From positions 7,720-71,719 of the forward strand of contig NZ_AGFG01000004.1 in assembly GCF_000226255.1 (NCBI RefSeq): a stretch of 64,000 nt of DNA, read 5' to 3'. The number at the start of each line of letters is the position of its first letter. The first letter of the stretch is position 1. A model generated the notes under the pieces. It saw only the letters and a program-made list of their open reading frames with translations. It was not told the origin of the DNA and did not search any database. Source of the DNA: Desulfovibrio sp. A2 (GTDB lineage: Bacteria > Desulfobacterota > Desulfovibrionia > Desulfovibrionales > Desulfovibrionaceae). Positions 35,382 to 44,516 of the stretch are shown here, in pieces. A program made the translations under genes and the position numbers.

Positions 35382-36239
35382 TCATTCACGCCGCAGCGAC
35401 TGCGCCAGTTCCTGGTAGCGCGGCGTGTCGGCCAGTTCGCGGATGGCGGCCTCGATGCGCAAGGCGGTGGCCTCGTCCACCCCGCGCCCCAGCATCAGGC
35501 AGCGCGGTTCGCCCGCCGGAGCCCCCGGCACGGGCCGCAGCACCAGCCTTCCGCGCAGGTCGGCATGGTCGCGCAGCAGGTGCACGGCCTCTTCGTGCCC
35601 CATGAAGGTGAGGTCGTGCGCGCCGTTCGCGATGGAACGCAGCAGTTCGGCGTTTTCCTCGCGGGACCGCGCGGGCGTCGCCCCCGTGCGTTGCAGGGCC
35701 TCGGACAGCCAGCGGCCGTACCAGTATCCATCACCCAGCACCACGCGCAGCCCGCCCGCCAGCAGCGCATCGATGCTGCGCGCAGAGGCGGCAAGCCCCG
35801 CATCGGCGCGGCGGACGATGAGCACCGGCGGCAGGGGCTGGTACAGCGGGGTGGGAAAACGGGCGAACTGTTTCCGGTCGTCCGTGCGGTAGTAGCCGGG
35901 CGCGCAGGCAAAGGGTGCGCCGCCGCGGAAGATGTCGAGGATTTCGTTGAAGTTGCTGGTGATCATGCGCGGCTTCAGGCCCGCCCGTTCGAGCACCATC
36001 CGCGTCATTTCCACCATGGCGCCGCCTTGCCCTTCTCGGGTGGCCGTGAAGAACGGGGGCCGATGGTAGACGTACACGGCGATTTCGCGTGGTGAGCCCT
36101 CAAGCGTGCGGGGCGGGGGCGGGGCGGCGTGGCTGGCGGGCTGGAAGGAAATCCACACGACGAGCGGAAGCGCCAGCAGCAGGGGCAGCAGCCAGTGGGC
36201 CGACATTGTCCGCGCGGCAGGGGGCTGGGGGGTGTGCAT
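35382..36239 (-). CDS. Periplasmic solute-binding-like protein (amino-acid type)
   Basis: A 285-residue protein with an N-terminal hydrophobic signal (WLLPLLLALPLVVWISF) and a SBP_bac_3-like fold: IAVYVYHRPPFFTATREGQG, MVEMTRMVLERAGLKP, and later GGLRVVLGDGYWYG. No permease or ATPase genes adjoin it. It is clearly related to the next minus-strand gene (same RPP(F/Y), APGYYRT / SPGWYRT and GRGVDE motifs), so the two are a duplicated orphan pair, perhaps environmental sensors. The sequence ATGATTATCA about 75 bases upstream resembles a Fur-type half site (weak). Confidence 0.78.
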   Translation of the reverse strand: MHTPQPPAARTMSAHWLLPLLLALPLVVWISFQPASHAAPPPPRTLEGSPREIAVYVYHRPPFFTATREGQGGAMVEMTRMVLERAGLKPRMITSNFNEILDIFRGGAPFACAPGYYRTDDRKQFARFPTPLYQPLPPVLIVRRADAGLAASARSIDALLAGGLRVVLGDGYWYGRWLSEALQRTGATPARSREENAELLRSIANGAHDLTFMGHEEAVHLLRDHADLRGRLVLRPVPGAPAGEPRCLMLGRGVDEATALRIEAAIRELADTPRYQELAQSLRRE

Positions 36240-36437
36240 GGCAACCTCGTGGCGACGTGCGAGACGCCGGATTGCCCGCAGATTGCCGCGATGCGCAGCG
36301 ACGCTGAATGATTATCACATGCGCGCCGAAAGCGGTGCGGTGCGGGTAACTGCCGCGTCTGGGATGCGAAGATGGAGGCGGGACGGCCGGGGGAGGGCGA
36401 CGACGGCGGGCACGCGTGATCGGGACGGAAAGCGTGC

Positions 36438-37301
36438 TCAAGGGGCGGTCGCGCCGCCCGGCGTGTCCCCCGGCATGCCCCCCGGCATGTCGGGCAGCAC
36501 GCTGGCAATTGCGTCGTCGATGTGCCGCATGAGCGTTTCGTCCACGCCGCGACCGCACATCAGGTGCCGGGTCTGGGAGGCCTGTCCGGTCTGTCCGCCG
36601 GGTTGGGCAAGGGGAACCAGCACCAGCGCCCGTTGCAGGCGGGGGGACAGGCGCAGCAGTTCCGCGGCCTCCTCCTGCTCCATCAGGGTCATGTCGTAGC
36701 GGCCGGAGGCCAGCATTTCCAGCAGGGTCGCGTTGTCGGCGGTGCTGCGGTAGATGGGCGCGCGTGACCGGGCCAGGGCCTCGTCGATGGCGCTCCCGTA
36801 GGAAAAGCCCCCTCGCAGCACCAGGCGCAACTCGGCCGCGAGCAACGCGGACAACCCCTTGCCTTCGTTGGCCCGGTGCGCCATGTCGGCGCGCAGCACG
36901 GCCACCGGGGGCAGGTTGCGGTAGATAGGCGCGCTGAACCGCGCGAACTCCTCGCGCTCGCGGGTGCGGTACCACCCGGGGGAGCAGGCGTATGCGTCGG
37001 CGTCCTGCTCGAAGAGCACCAGAATGCGCTTGGGCGGCATTTCCGCGACGTGGTAGGGTATCCGCGCGGCGTCAAGCGCGCGGCGCACGGCGTCGATGAG
37101 GAATCCGCCCGCCTTGCCATTGACGAAGGTGTAGTACGGCGGCCGATGGAACGCGAGGATGGCCAGTTCCCGTTGAGGGGCCGTGACCGTCTGCTTCGTT
37201 TCCGCGTGCGCGGCGGCGGGCAGGGCCAGCAGGCACCAGACGAGCATGCACCAGGCGAGCATGCACCAGACGTGCGTCCGCCGGGCCGCGCCAGCAGGCA
37301 T
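36438..37301 (-). CDS. Periplasmic solute-binding-like protein, paralogue of its neighbour
   Basis: A 287-residue protein with a signal peptide that contains a small repeat (CMLAWCMLVWCLLALPAAAHA) and the same domain pattern as the adjacent gene: LAILAFHRPPYYTFVNGKAG, IDAVRRALDAARIPYHVAEM, ACSPGWYRTREREEFARF, MCGRGVDE. The start is uncertain; the frame is open to 37520 and an ATG at 37427 has a better ribosome site but puts 40 residues before the signal. The C-terminus has Met/Pro/Gly repeats (PGGMPGDTPGG). No transporter genes are near. Confidence 0.75.
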   Translation of the reverse strand: MPAGAARRTHVWCMLAWCMLVWCLLALPAAAHAETKQTVTAPQRELAILAFHRPPYYTFVNGKAGGFLIDAVRRALDAARIPYHVAEMPPKRILVLFEQDADAYACSPGWYRTREREEFARFSAPIYRNLPPVAVLRADMAHRANEGKGLSALLAAELRLVLRGGFSYGSAIDEALARSRAPIYRSTADNATLLEMLASGRYDMTLMEQEEAAELLRLSPRLQRALVLVPLAQPGGQTGQASQTRHLMCGRGVDETLMRHIDDAIASVLPDMPGGMPGDTPGGATAP

Positions 37302-37646
37302 TCCACGGCCCGCCCGCGTGCTCGCCCTTCCGACAGCCGCTCCACGGATGCTCGGCATCCGGATGTCCGCCACGCTGACACCAGACGGTGCCTGCGGCAG
37401 GTGGGAGCACAAGGGCGCGGCGTACATGGCGGTGAACCTTTCCGGGTACGGCACACGGGTGGTGGGCGGCAGGGGCGGCGGGGAGCACTTCCGGACAACC
37501 GCCGGAAGACTGCCGTACATCCGGAGTATGCCGAATGTAAGATGGATGCGGAACGGCGGTCAAGCGAAGGCAAAGTGTCGGCATGCGCCGTACACGCGGG
37601 CGAAAGGAAATGGCGGGGGGTTTTCCGGTGCGGTGCGGCAATGCAA

Positions 37647-37678
37647 AAGCCCCCGGAGCGTGGCTCCGGGGGCTTGCT
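37647..37678 (-). terminator. Terminator of the tRNA-Arg cluster
   Basis: AAGCCCCCGGAGC and GCTCCGGGGGCTT form a 13-bp stem with a 3-base loop; on the minus strand it is followed by TTGC after the TT of the arm. It lies just after the last tRNA-Arg. Confidence 0.85.
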
Positions 37679-37682
37679 TGCG

Positions 37683-37759
37683 TGGCGCGCCAGGAAGGAT
37701 TCGAACCTCCGACCTACAGGTTCGTAGCCTGTTGCTCTATCCAGCTGGGCTACTGGCGC
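37683..37759 (-). tRNA. tRNA-Arg (anticodon ACG), copy 1
   Basis: A 77-base tRNA with encoded CCA. Acceptor GCGCCAG/CTGGCGC, anticodon loop CTACGAA (ACG), T-loop TTCGAAT. It is identical in sequence to copy 2. The ACG anticodon needs A34-to-inosine editing by TadA, encoded in this window. Confidence 0.95.
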
Positions 37760-37843
37760 GCAAGGTGCGCTGTTTCGCGGGGCCTGTGCCTCGCCACGGA
37801 AGCGGCTGCCGTGGCGCATGGTTCCGGTGCATGCATGTCAGAG

Positions 37844-37920
37844 TGGCGCGCCAGGAAGGATTCGAACCTCCGACCTACAGGTTCGTAGCCTGTTGCTCTA
37901 TCCAGCTGGGCTACTGGCGC
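37844..37920 (-). tRNA. tRNA-Arg (anticodon ACG), copy 2
   Basis: 77 bases, identical to copy 1, with encoded CCA; anticodon loop CTACGAA. Confidence 0.95.
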
Positions 37921-37981
37921 GTGTCTCCGGAACACTTCCGGATCGGCTGGCGTGATGCCCTGCCAAATCCGGATTTTTCGC

Positions 37982-38058
37982 TGGTGCGCCGGGAGAGATT
38001 CGAACTCCCGACCTACAGGTTCGTAGCCTGTTGCTCTATCCAACTGAGCTACCGGCGC
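37982..38058 (-). tRNA. tRNA-Arg (anticodon ACG), copy 3 (diverged)
   Basis: 77 bases, same anticodon arm as the other two, but with acceptor GCGCCGG/CCGGCGC, a changed D-arm (GCTCAGTTGG) and a T-stem with compensatory changes. It is first in the direction of transcription. Confidence 0.95.
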
Positions 38059-38355
38059 AGCGAGAGAAGGCATATATGCCCGATGGGGGCGGAACGTCAA
38101 GCGCTTTCACGCAAGCCCGGCAAGCCTTTTGGGCCGGGGTGGGAAAACCGTCGCCCCCGCCGGATGCGGGATGCTCGGCAGCCGCCCGCGCGGCTCGGAC
38201 GGTTCCGCCTCGCTTTCCGCCGGGCAGGGGGGCAGCCGCGGTAGGGCCTGAACCGCGCGACGGTTCGTGCGCGAGGCCGCGCGGTTGCCGCTGGGCGGGG
38301 AAAGAGGTAGACCGGGCCGCGTGGCCGCATGGCCACAGCCCATGACGGAGGACCC

Positions 38356-39048
38356 ATGAGCCTTGATGCCAAGATCGACGCTGCGCGCCAACTGCTGCGC
38401 GAGGTGCTGGCCCAGCACGGGCCGGACCGCGTCGCCGTGGCCTGGACCGGCGGCAAGGATTCCACGCTGGTGCTCGGGCTGTGGCGCGACGTGCTGCGCC
38501 GGGATGCCCCCGGCGCGACGCCGCTGGCCCTGAATCTGGACACGGGCTGCAAGTTTCCGGAGGTGCTGGCCTTTCGGGACGGGCTGGCGGCCCAATGGGG
38601 CGTTGATCTGCGCATCGCCCGCCCCCGCGTCGCGCCGGGCTATCCCGTTGCGGCGGACCGGGCCGCCTGCTGCCGCGACCTGAAGGTGGTCCCGCTGCTG
38701 CGCGCCCTGCGCGAACTGGATACGGCCGTGCTGCTGACCGGCATCCGTAGCGACGAACACCCCGACCGGGCGGACCGCCCGGCACGCGAACCGGTGGCCG
38801 ATCCGCCCCACCTGCGCGTGCACCCCGTGCTGGAATTCACCGAGATGGACGTGTGGGCCGCCACCATGCAGCTTGGCCTGCCCCATTGCGAACTGTACGA
38901 CCGGGGCTACCGCTCGCTGGGGTGCGTGCCGTGCACCCTGCCGCCGGATGCCGTGGCGGGTGGGGCCGAGGGCGGCGGCGAACGGGCCGGTCGGGCCGCC
39001 GACAAGGAGGCGATGCTGGCCTCGTTGCACGCCCTGGGCTACTTCTGA
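38356..39048 (+). CDS. PAPS-reductase/ATP-sulfurylase-family (CysH-like) protein
   Basis: A 230-residue adenine-nucleotide alpha-hydrolase-fold protein. The P-loop-like VAVAWTGGKDSTLVLGL is near residue 28, and LNLDTGCKFPEVLAFRDGLA and TGIRSDEHPDRADR follow, as in CysH/CysD-type proteins. The C-terminal CVPCTLPPD has a Cys pair. Sulfate reducers use Sat/Apr for dissimilation, so this is more likely an assimilatory or nucleotide-modifying relative. The Gly/Glu-rich stretch near residue 205 is unusual. Confidence 0.83.
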   Translation: MSLDAKIDAARQLLREVLAQHGPDRVAVAWTGGKDSTLVLGLWRDVLRRDAPGATPLALNLDTGCKFPEVLAFRDGLAAQWGVDLRIARPRVAPGYPVAADRAACCRDLKVVPLLRALRELDTAVLLTGIRSDEHPDRADRPAREPVADPPHLRVHPVLEFTEMDVWAATMQLGLPHCELYDRGYRSLGCVPCTLPPDAVAGGAEGGGERAGRAADKEAMLASLHALGYF

Positions 39049-39239
39049 CGGAGGAATGCAGCGGGACGCCGCCCGCGCGCGGTGATGCCGTGATGCTTCC
39101 GCTCCGCCTTCCGGCCCGCTATCCGGCCAGTCAGCCAACCAGCCATTCCGCCGGGCATCCGGCCGGTCATCCGGCACTCCCTCCTCGCGCGCCATTGCCT
39201 GTCCGCCGTTTTTCCTGCCGTTCATCCGCCGCGCACGCG

Positions 39240-39277
39240 AAAGGGGACGGAAGCCTCGTGCCTCCGTCCCCTTTCGC
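39240..39277. terminator. Bidirectional terminator between convergent genes
   Basis: AAAGGGGACGGA and TCCGTCCCCTTT form a 12-bp stem with an 11-base loop. T-runs occur in both orientations. It separates the CysH-like gene from the small CXXC protein gene. Confidence 0.85.
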
Positions 39278-39309
39278 GTCGCTGCCTGCGGAAGCGCGCG
39301 TGCCCGTCC

Positions 39310-39528
39310 TTACGTCCGGTCGCAGTATACGTTTTCCATGAACGACTCCAGCGCCTCGTCCATCTGGGCCACGTATTCGCCCACTCCGTGGGTGGTGCGG
39401 CAGGTTTCGCAGCGCAGGAACACCTCGTGGCAGGTGCGTTCCACGCGCAGCGCGGTGCCGCAGGCGCGGCAGGGAATGGTGGTCTGGGCGGCCCGGGTGT
39501 GCCCGAAGCCATAGCTCATGCTGTACAT
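39310..39528 (-). CDS. Small dual-CXXC protein
   Basis: A 72-residue protein with two Cys pairs: CRACG (residues ~20-24) and CETC (~40-43), a zinc-ribbon-like arrangement, then an acidic helix AQMDEALESFMENVY. AAGGAG precedes the ATG at 39528. I recall a family of small dual-CXXC proteins in which some members use Sec for one Cys; all four are Cys here. It may bind zinc or act as a small thiol protein. Confidence 0.78.
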   Translation of the reverse strand: MYSMSYGFGHTRAAQTTIPCRACGTALRVERTCHEVFLRCETCRTTHGVGEYVAQMDEALESFMENVYCDRT

Positions 39529-39840
39529 GTGGTCTCCTTGCGGCGCGGCCAGGACGTGGTGTTGCGGGACGTGGCGTCCGTGTGGGCGGCGGCGGGGCGG
39601 TCCCGCGCCGTGCTGCGCAGGCGGGGCATACCGCATCGCGCCGGTGCGGGCAATCCCTTTCCGGCCATCCCCTTGCGCAAACCGGCTCTTCGTGTACTAT
39701 GGTAAGTACTGCCGGATATTGCGTGAACCGGTGGCGGGCGAATTCGATCGCCCGGACCGGCCATGTTCTTTCCGCCCTGGCCGCGTCAGGCGGGACGGCG
39801 CGTTCCGGCGGATATCCGTCCCATTCCCAAGGAGACCACG

Positions 39841-40353
39841 ATGCTTTCCGAACGCATGAATCAGGCCCTGAACGATCAGGTGAAGTGGGAAATGTACTCC
39901 AGCTACCTGTACCTCTCCATGTCCGCCTACTTCGCGGACATGGGGCTTGCCGGGTTCGCCAACTGGATGCGGGTGCAGGCGCAGGAAGAACTGTTCCACG
40001 CCATGAAGTTCTATGATTTCATCAACGAACGCGGCGGCCGGGTGATCCTGCAACCCATCGACGCGCCCCCCGCCACGTGGGGCGGCTCGCTCGACGTCAT
40101 CCAGAAGACCCTGGAGCACGAGCGGCACGTCACCGCGCGCATCAACGACCTTGTCAACGTGGCCATCGAAGAGCGCGACCACGCCACCAACATCTTCCTG
40201 CAATGGTTCGTCACCGAGCAGGTGGAGGAAGAGGACGGCGTGAACGACCTGCTGAACAAGCTGCGGCTCATCAATGGCGAAGGGCAGGGCGTGCTGATGC
40301 TGGACAAGGATCTGGCGGCGCGGGTGTTCACCATGCCTGCCGCAACCGCCTAG
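39841..40353 (+). CDS. Ferritin
   Basis: A 170-residue bacterial-type ferritin. The ferroxidase residues are visible in NDQVKWEMYSSYLYLSMSAY (first Glu), AQEELFHAMKFYDFI (Glu-His), and QWFVTEQVEEE near residue 125. Ferritins store iron and detoxify peroxide/oxygen-generated iron, important for an anaerobe exposed to air. AAGGAGACC precedes the ATG. The upstream space (39529-39840) has TACTATGG near 39693 as a possible -10 region, but no clear Fur or PerR box. Confidence 0.94.
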   Translation: MLSERMNQALNDQVKWEMYSSYLYLSMSAYFADMGLAGFANWMRVQAQEELFHAMKFYDFINERGGRVILQPIDAPPATWGGSLDVIQKTLEHERHVTARINDLVNVAIEERDHATNIFLQWFVTEQVEEEDGVNDLLNKLRLINGEGQGVLMLDKDLAARVFTMPAATA

Positions 40354-40490
40354 CGCGAATGACATCAGGGCGGGCGAACCGGCGGGGCTCCTCCCAGGGA
40401 ATCCCCGGACCGGTCGCCCGCCTGCGCATGCCCCCCGCGCGCGGAGCGGAACAACGGAGAGACGGCACACACAGAGCAAGGAGGTGCGGC

Positions 40491-42182
40491 GTGAGCCACA
40501 CGGGCAGAAACATCGTCATCGGCGGCGAGGCCGGGCAGGGTCTGGTCACCATCGGCCAGATGCTGACCAGGGCCCTGATTCGCAGCGGCTATGAGGTCGT
40601 GGTGTCGCAGGACTACATGTCCCGCGTGCGCGGCGGCCACAACACCTACAGCATCCGCGTGCACGACGCGCCCATCGCCGCCCCGGCGGAGGCCATGGAC
40701 GTGCTGGTGGCCCTGAATCAGGAAACCGTCAGCCTGCACAAGGGAGAAATGGCGGAAGGCGGCATCATCATCCTGGACGCGGCGTTGGACCCCGAAGGCG
40801 CACGGGCCGTGCCCGTGCCGTTCAAGGATGTCGCCCCGCGTCCCATCTTCGAGAACGTGGCCGCGCTGGGCGTGCTGGGATCGTTGCTGGGCGTGGACCG
40901 GCCCACCGTGGAGGGGCTGGTGCGGGAGACCTTCGGCAAGAAGGGCGACGAGGTCGTCGGCCAGAACATGAAGGTGTTGGACGACGCCTGGAAATGGGCG
41001 GAGGCCCACCGCGCAAGCTGCGCCGCGCTGCCCGCGCCCAAGGGCCCCAAGGGCCGCATGATGCTGCACGGCAACGAGGCCATCGCCCTCGGCGCGCTGG
41101 CGGCGGGCGTCAAGTTCTGCTCGTTCTACCCGATGACCCCGGCCACCTCGGTGGCGCAGGAACTGATTTCCAAGGGGCGCAAGCTGGGCGTGGTGGTGGA
41201 ACAGGCCGAGGACGAGATAGCCGCCATGAACATGGCGCTGGGGGCAACCTATGCGGGGGCCAAGGCGCTGGTGCCCACGTCCGGCGGCGGCTTTGCCCTG
41301 ATGACCGAAGGCGTCAGCCTTGCAGGCGTCATGGAGGCCCCGGTGGTCATCGTGCTGGCCCAGCGGCCGGGTCCGGCCACCGGCCTGCCCACCCGCACCG
41401 AGCAGGCGGACCTGAACCTGGCCCTGTACGCGGGGCACGGCGAATTTCCCCGTGCCATCCTGGCCCCGGCCACCATCGAGGACTGCTTCCATCTCACCCA
41501 CGCGGCCTTCGACCTGACCGAGCGCTTCCAGACGCCGGTCTTCGTGCTGACCGACCAGTACCTGTCCGACTCGTACCGCGCGGTGGCGCCCTTCGACCTG
41601 GACGCGCTGCCCCCGGTGGCCGAGCCGGACTTCACCCCCGGCGGCGGCCCGAAGTTCAAGCGCTACAAGCGCTACGAACTGACCGAAAGCGGCGTCTCGC
41701 CCCGCAAGGTGCCCGGCTTTACCGAAACCCTGGTGCTGGCCGACTGCCACGAGCACACCGAACAGGGCAACATCACCGAGGACGCAGGCCTGCGCAACGC
41801 CATGAATGACAAGCGGTTGCGCAAGGGCGAGGGGCTGCGCAAGCTGTGCATCCCCCCCCGTGTCATTGGCGATGCCAAGCCCGATCTGCTGCTGGTCTGC
41901 TGGGGCTCCAGCGAGGGCCCGGTGGCGGAGGCGGCGGATCTGTTGCGCGCCAAGGGCCGCAGCGTGGGCGTCATGAGCTTCACCCAGGTCTGGCCGCTGG
42001 ACCCCGCGCAGTTCCTGCCCGCCCTTCGGGCGGCCAAGGAAGTGGTGTGCGTGGAAGGCAACGCAACGGGCCAGTTCGCCCGTCTGTTGCGGCAGGAGAC
42101 CGGGTTCGAGGTGTCGCGCACGCTGCTGCGCTATGACGGGCGGATTTTTACGCCCGGGTGGCTTGCGGAGCGCCTCGGCTAG
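40491..42182 (+). CDS. 2-oxoacid:ferredoxin oxidoreductase, fused gamma-alpha subunit
   Basis: A 563-residue protein. Residues ~1-185 are the gamma domain (GGEAGQGLVTIGQMLTRALI, SQDYMSRVRGGHNTYSIRVH); from ~190 is the alpha/pyrimidine-binding domain (GNEAIALGALAAGVKFCSFY, EQAEDEIAAMNMALGATYAG, QRPGPATGLPTRTEQADL). A GTG start follows AAGGAGG. With the next gene it forms the KorAB/VorAB-type enzyme, which interconverts a 2-oxoacid and acyl-CoA with reduced ferredoxin. No separate delta ferredoxin subunit is encoded here. Confidence 0.93.
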   Translation: MSHTGRNIVIGGEAGQGLVTIGQMLTRALIRSGYEVVVSQDYMSRVRGGHNTYSIRVHDAPIAAPAEAMDVLVALNQETVSLHKGEMAEGGIIILDAALDPEGARAVPVPFKDVAPRPIFENVAALGVLGSLLGVDRPTVEGLVRETFGKKGDEVVGQNMKVLDDAWKWAEAHRASCAALPAPKGPKGRMMLHGNEAIALGALAAGVKFCSFYPMTPATSVAQELISKGRKLGVVVEQAEDEIAAMNMALGATYAGAKALVPTSGGGFALMTEGVSLAGVMEAPVVIVLAQRPGPATGLPTRTEQADLNLALYAGHGEFPRAILAPATIEDCFHLTHAAFDLTERFQTPVFVLTDQYLSDSYRAVAPFDLDALPPVAEPDFTPGGGPKFKRYKRYELTESGVSPRKVPGFTETLVLADCHEHTEQGNITEDAGLRNAMNDKRLRKGEGLRKLCIPPRVIGDAKPDLLLVCWGSSEGPVAEAADLLRAKGRSVGVMSFTQVWPLDPAQFLPALRAAKEVVCVEGNATGQFARLLRQETGFEVSRTLLRYDGRIFTPGWLAERLG

Positions 42183-42239
42183 GGCAACCCGGCCTTTTTC
42201 CCGCGGGTGGCTCGGACAACCGAATTTCCAGGAGCGATC

Positions 42240-43091
42240 ATGGATATCGAAGTCTACGGCGAATACAAGAAGACCGCGTGGTGCCCCGGCTGCGGCAACC
42301 ACGACGTGATGAAGGCCGTGCGGCAGGCGCTGGCCGGGCTGGACCTTGCCCCCAACAAGGTGGCGCACGTTTCCGGCATCGGGCAGGCGGCCAAGGCCCC
42401 GCACTACATCGACCTCAACGGTTTCAACGGCCTGCATGGGCGCGGCCTGCCCCCGGCTCAGGCCATCAAGCTGTGCAACCCGGAGCTGACCGTCATTGCC
42501 CAGAGCGGCGACGGCTGCAACTACGGCGAGGGCGGCAACCACTTTCTGGCGGCCATCCGCCGCAACGTGGACATGACCCTGCTGGTGCACGACAACCAGA
42601 TTTACGGGCTGACCAAGGGGCAGGCCAGCCCCACCACCCCGGAAGGGCAGATCACCAAGAGCCAGCCCGACGGGGTGCGCAATGCGCCGTTCAACCCCAT
42701 TGCGGTGGCCGTGGCCATGAAATGCTCGTTCGTGGCGCGCTCGTTCTCGGGCAACACCGCGCATCTTGTGAAGATGATCCAGCTGGCCATCCAGCACAAG
42801 GGCTTCGCGTTGGTGGATCTGTTCTCGCCATGCGTGTCGTTCAACAAGGTCAACACCTACGGCTGGTACAAGCAGCGCTGCCAGGAACTGCCGGAGGACT
42901 ACGACCCCACCGACTGGGCCGCCGCCATGCAGGTGGCGCAGGAATTCGGCGAGCGTATTCCTATCGGGGTCATCTACCGCAACGACAGGCCCTCGCTGGA
43001 TGCCAGCCTGCCGGTGCTGCAAAAGGGGCCGCTGGGCCGCCAGCCCGTGGACCGTGACGGGTTGCGGGCATTGATGCAGTCCTACACGTAG
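42240..43091 (+). CDS. 2-oxoacid:ferredoxin oxidoreductase, beta subunit
   Basis: A 283-residue thiamine-diphosphate subunit. CPGCGNHDVMKAV at residue 15 provides cluster/TPP contacts, and the TPP motif is GDGCNYGEGGNHFLAAIRRN, followed by DNQIYGLTKGQASPTTP and later SPCVSFNKVNTY with a further Cys. It lies 57 bases after the gamma-alpha gene and has GGAGCG before the ATG. The 2-oxoglutarate or branched-chain type is likely; specificity is not decidable here. Confidence 0.93.
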   Translation: MDIEVYGEYKKTAWCPGCGNHDVMKAVRQALAGLDLAPNKVAHVSGIGQAAKAPHYIDLNGFNGLHGRGLPPAQAIKLCNPELTVIAQSGDGCNYGEGGNHFLAAIRRNVDMTLLVHDNQIYGLTKGQASPTTPEGQITKSQPDGVRNAPFNPIAVAVAMKCSFVARSFSGNTAHLVKMIQLAIQHKGFALVDLFSPCVSFNKVNTYGWYKQRCQELPEDYDPTDWAAAMQVAQEFGERIPIGVIYRNDRPSLDASLPVLQKGPLGRQPVDRDGLRALMQSYT

Positions 43092-43176
43092 CAGCGGTTT
43101 CCAGATTGTCTTTTCTGCCGTTGGGCTGGTGGCCGATGCGCCACCGGCCCGGCGGGATACGCAAGGGAGGGGTGCC

Positions 43177-43524
43177 ATGCACAAGGTCGTGCTGTATGCC
43201 ATTCAGGGCGAGGTGCCCTGTTTCGTGCACGTGATGCTGAACGCGCTGGACATGCACGCGCGCGGCTGGGACGTGCGCGTGGTGGTGGAGGGGCAGGCCA
43301 TCAAGGCCGTGCCCGTTGTGGCGGGCACCGGGCACACCATGCGCCCGCTGTTCGAGAAGGCGCGCGACGCCGGGCTGTTCGCCGGGGCTTGCAAGGCCTG
43401 CGCGTCCATCCAGCGCGTTGCCGAAGAGGTGCAGGACACCGGGCTTGAGCTCATCGGCGACATGAGCGGCCATCCGGCCATGGGCGACTGGATCGAACGG
43501 GGCTACACGGTGATCACCATGTAG
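43177..43524 (+). CDS. DsrE-like cytoplasmic protein
   Basis: A 115-residue alpha/beta protein with the DsrE/YchN-like start KVVLYAIQGEVPCFVHVMLNA and central CKACASIQ. DsrE-family proteins transfer sulfur through conserved Cys in sulfur-metabolising bacteria. It lies 85 bases after the oxidoreductase beta subunit behind AAGGGAGG, and may share its transcript. Confidence 0.8.
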   Translation: MHKVVLYAIQGEVPCFVHVMLNALDMHARGWDVRVVVEGQAIKAVPVVAGTGHTMRPLFEKARDAGLFAGACKACASIQRVAEEVQDTGLELIGDMSGHPAMGDWIERGYTVITM

Positions 43525-43735
43525 CCCGCCATCGCGAGCGGATGTGGTGCGAGCGGAACCTGCCCGACTTCCTGACGGGGCAGCCGGGCCGCACACGCGA
43601 TGCGCCCCGTCGGATGGTGTTCCGGCGGGGCGCGGTGCGTTCAACGTGCGGGCGAGGTGCCAGGAGGATTGGACGGGGGCTGTGGACCCTCGCTCCCGTT
43701 CGGAGCTCAGGGGGCAGTCGTGCGGCGCTGCCCGG

Positions 43736-44227
43736 CTATTCGCCCAGCACGGCGCGCAGCAGCGAACTCAACTGGCGGCGCACCAGTTCCGTTTCCGCGC
43801 CGGTCACCTGGGGCATGTCGGCGGGGCGGTTGGCCCCGGCCAGGGCGTCGCCTTCCTCTATGTCGGCCAGCGCCGCGGCAGCGCGGCCCATGATGCAGAA
43901 GAACCGGTCCGGCTTCCAGCCCATGCGTTCCACCTCTGCCCCGGCAGCGGGGCTATACACGAAGCCGGGCAGGCCGTTCGCGTCCACGGTGGGATGGGGC
44001 GCTTCCCCAAGGTCGGGGGTGCGCTTGGTCCAGTCGCGGAAGCGGGGAAAGTCGTCGATGAAGCGGGTCAGCTCGGCGCTGTCGAAGGGGGGCTGATCGT
44101 AGAAGCCCGCCGCGCGGGCCTCCGGCGCGGCCAGCAGAAGCAGCGCAAGGCAGATGCAGGCGACCGGCAGCACAAGGATGGCGCGGGTACGCAGGCACGC
44201 GGGGCGGGACGAAGGCGAAGCGGGCAT
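43736..44227 (-). CDS. Exported hypothetical protein
   Basis: A 163-residue protein with an N-terminal signal peptide (AILVLPVACICLALLLLAAPEARA) and a mature part starting AGFYDQPPFDSAELTRFIDD. There is no known domain, but the phrases FPRFRDWTKRTPDLG and GWKPDRFFCIMGRAAAALAD suggest a small helical periplasmic protein. AGAGGATA precedes the ATG. Function unknown; monocistronic. Confidence 0.72.
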   Translation of the reverse strand: MPASPSSRPACLRTRAILVLPVACICLALLLLAAPEARAAGFYDQPPFDSAELTRFIDDFPRFRDWTKRTPDLGEAPHPTVDANGLPGFVYSPAAGAEVERMGWKPDRFFCIMGRAAAALADIEEGDALAGANRPADMPQVTGAETELVRRQLSSLLRAVLGE

Positions 44228-44516
44228 GGATATCCTCTGGTTGCTGTGTGGGGGGAGCGCCAGCGGTGTGCGGGCGCGCCCCGGATGCACCAACCTGTCT
44301 ACAGGTGGGGGCGGCGAAAGGAAAGCCCGGCGGGGGACCGGACGCTGATGACGGTTCCGGCGTGCGCCGCATGTGTCGGCGGGCCGCAGGCCCGGCCGTT
44401 CATCACGTCGGGCGGGAACGAAACGGCCGGTGCGTCGCCGCACCGGCCGGATGGAACAGATGGAACATGGGGGGCCGCATTGCCCTCAAGTGGGCGGCAT
44501 GCGGTGTTGCCCGTGG

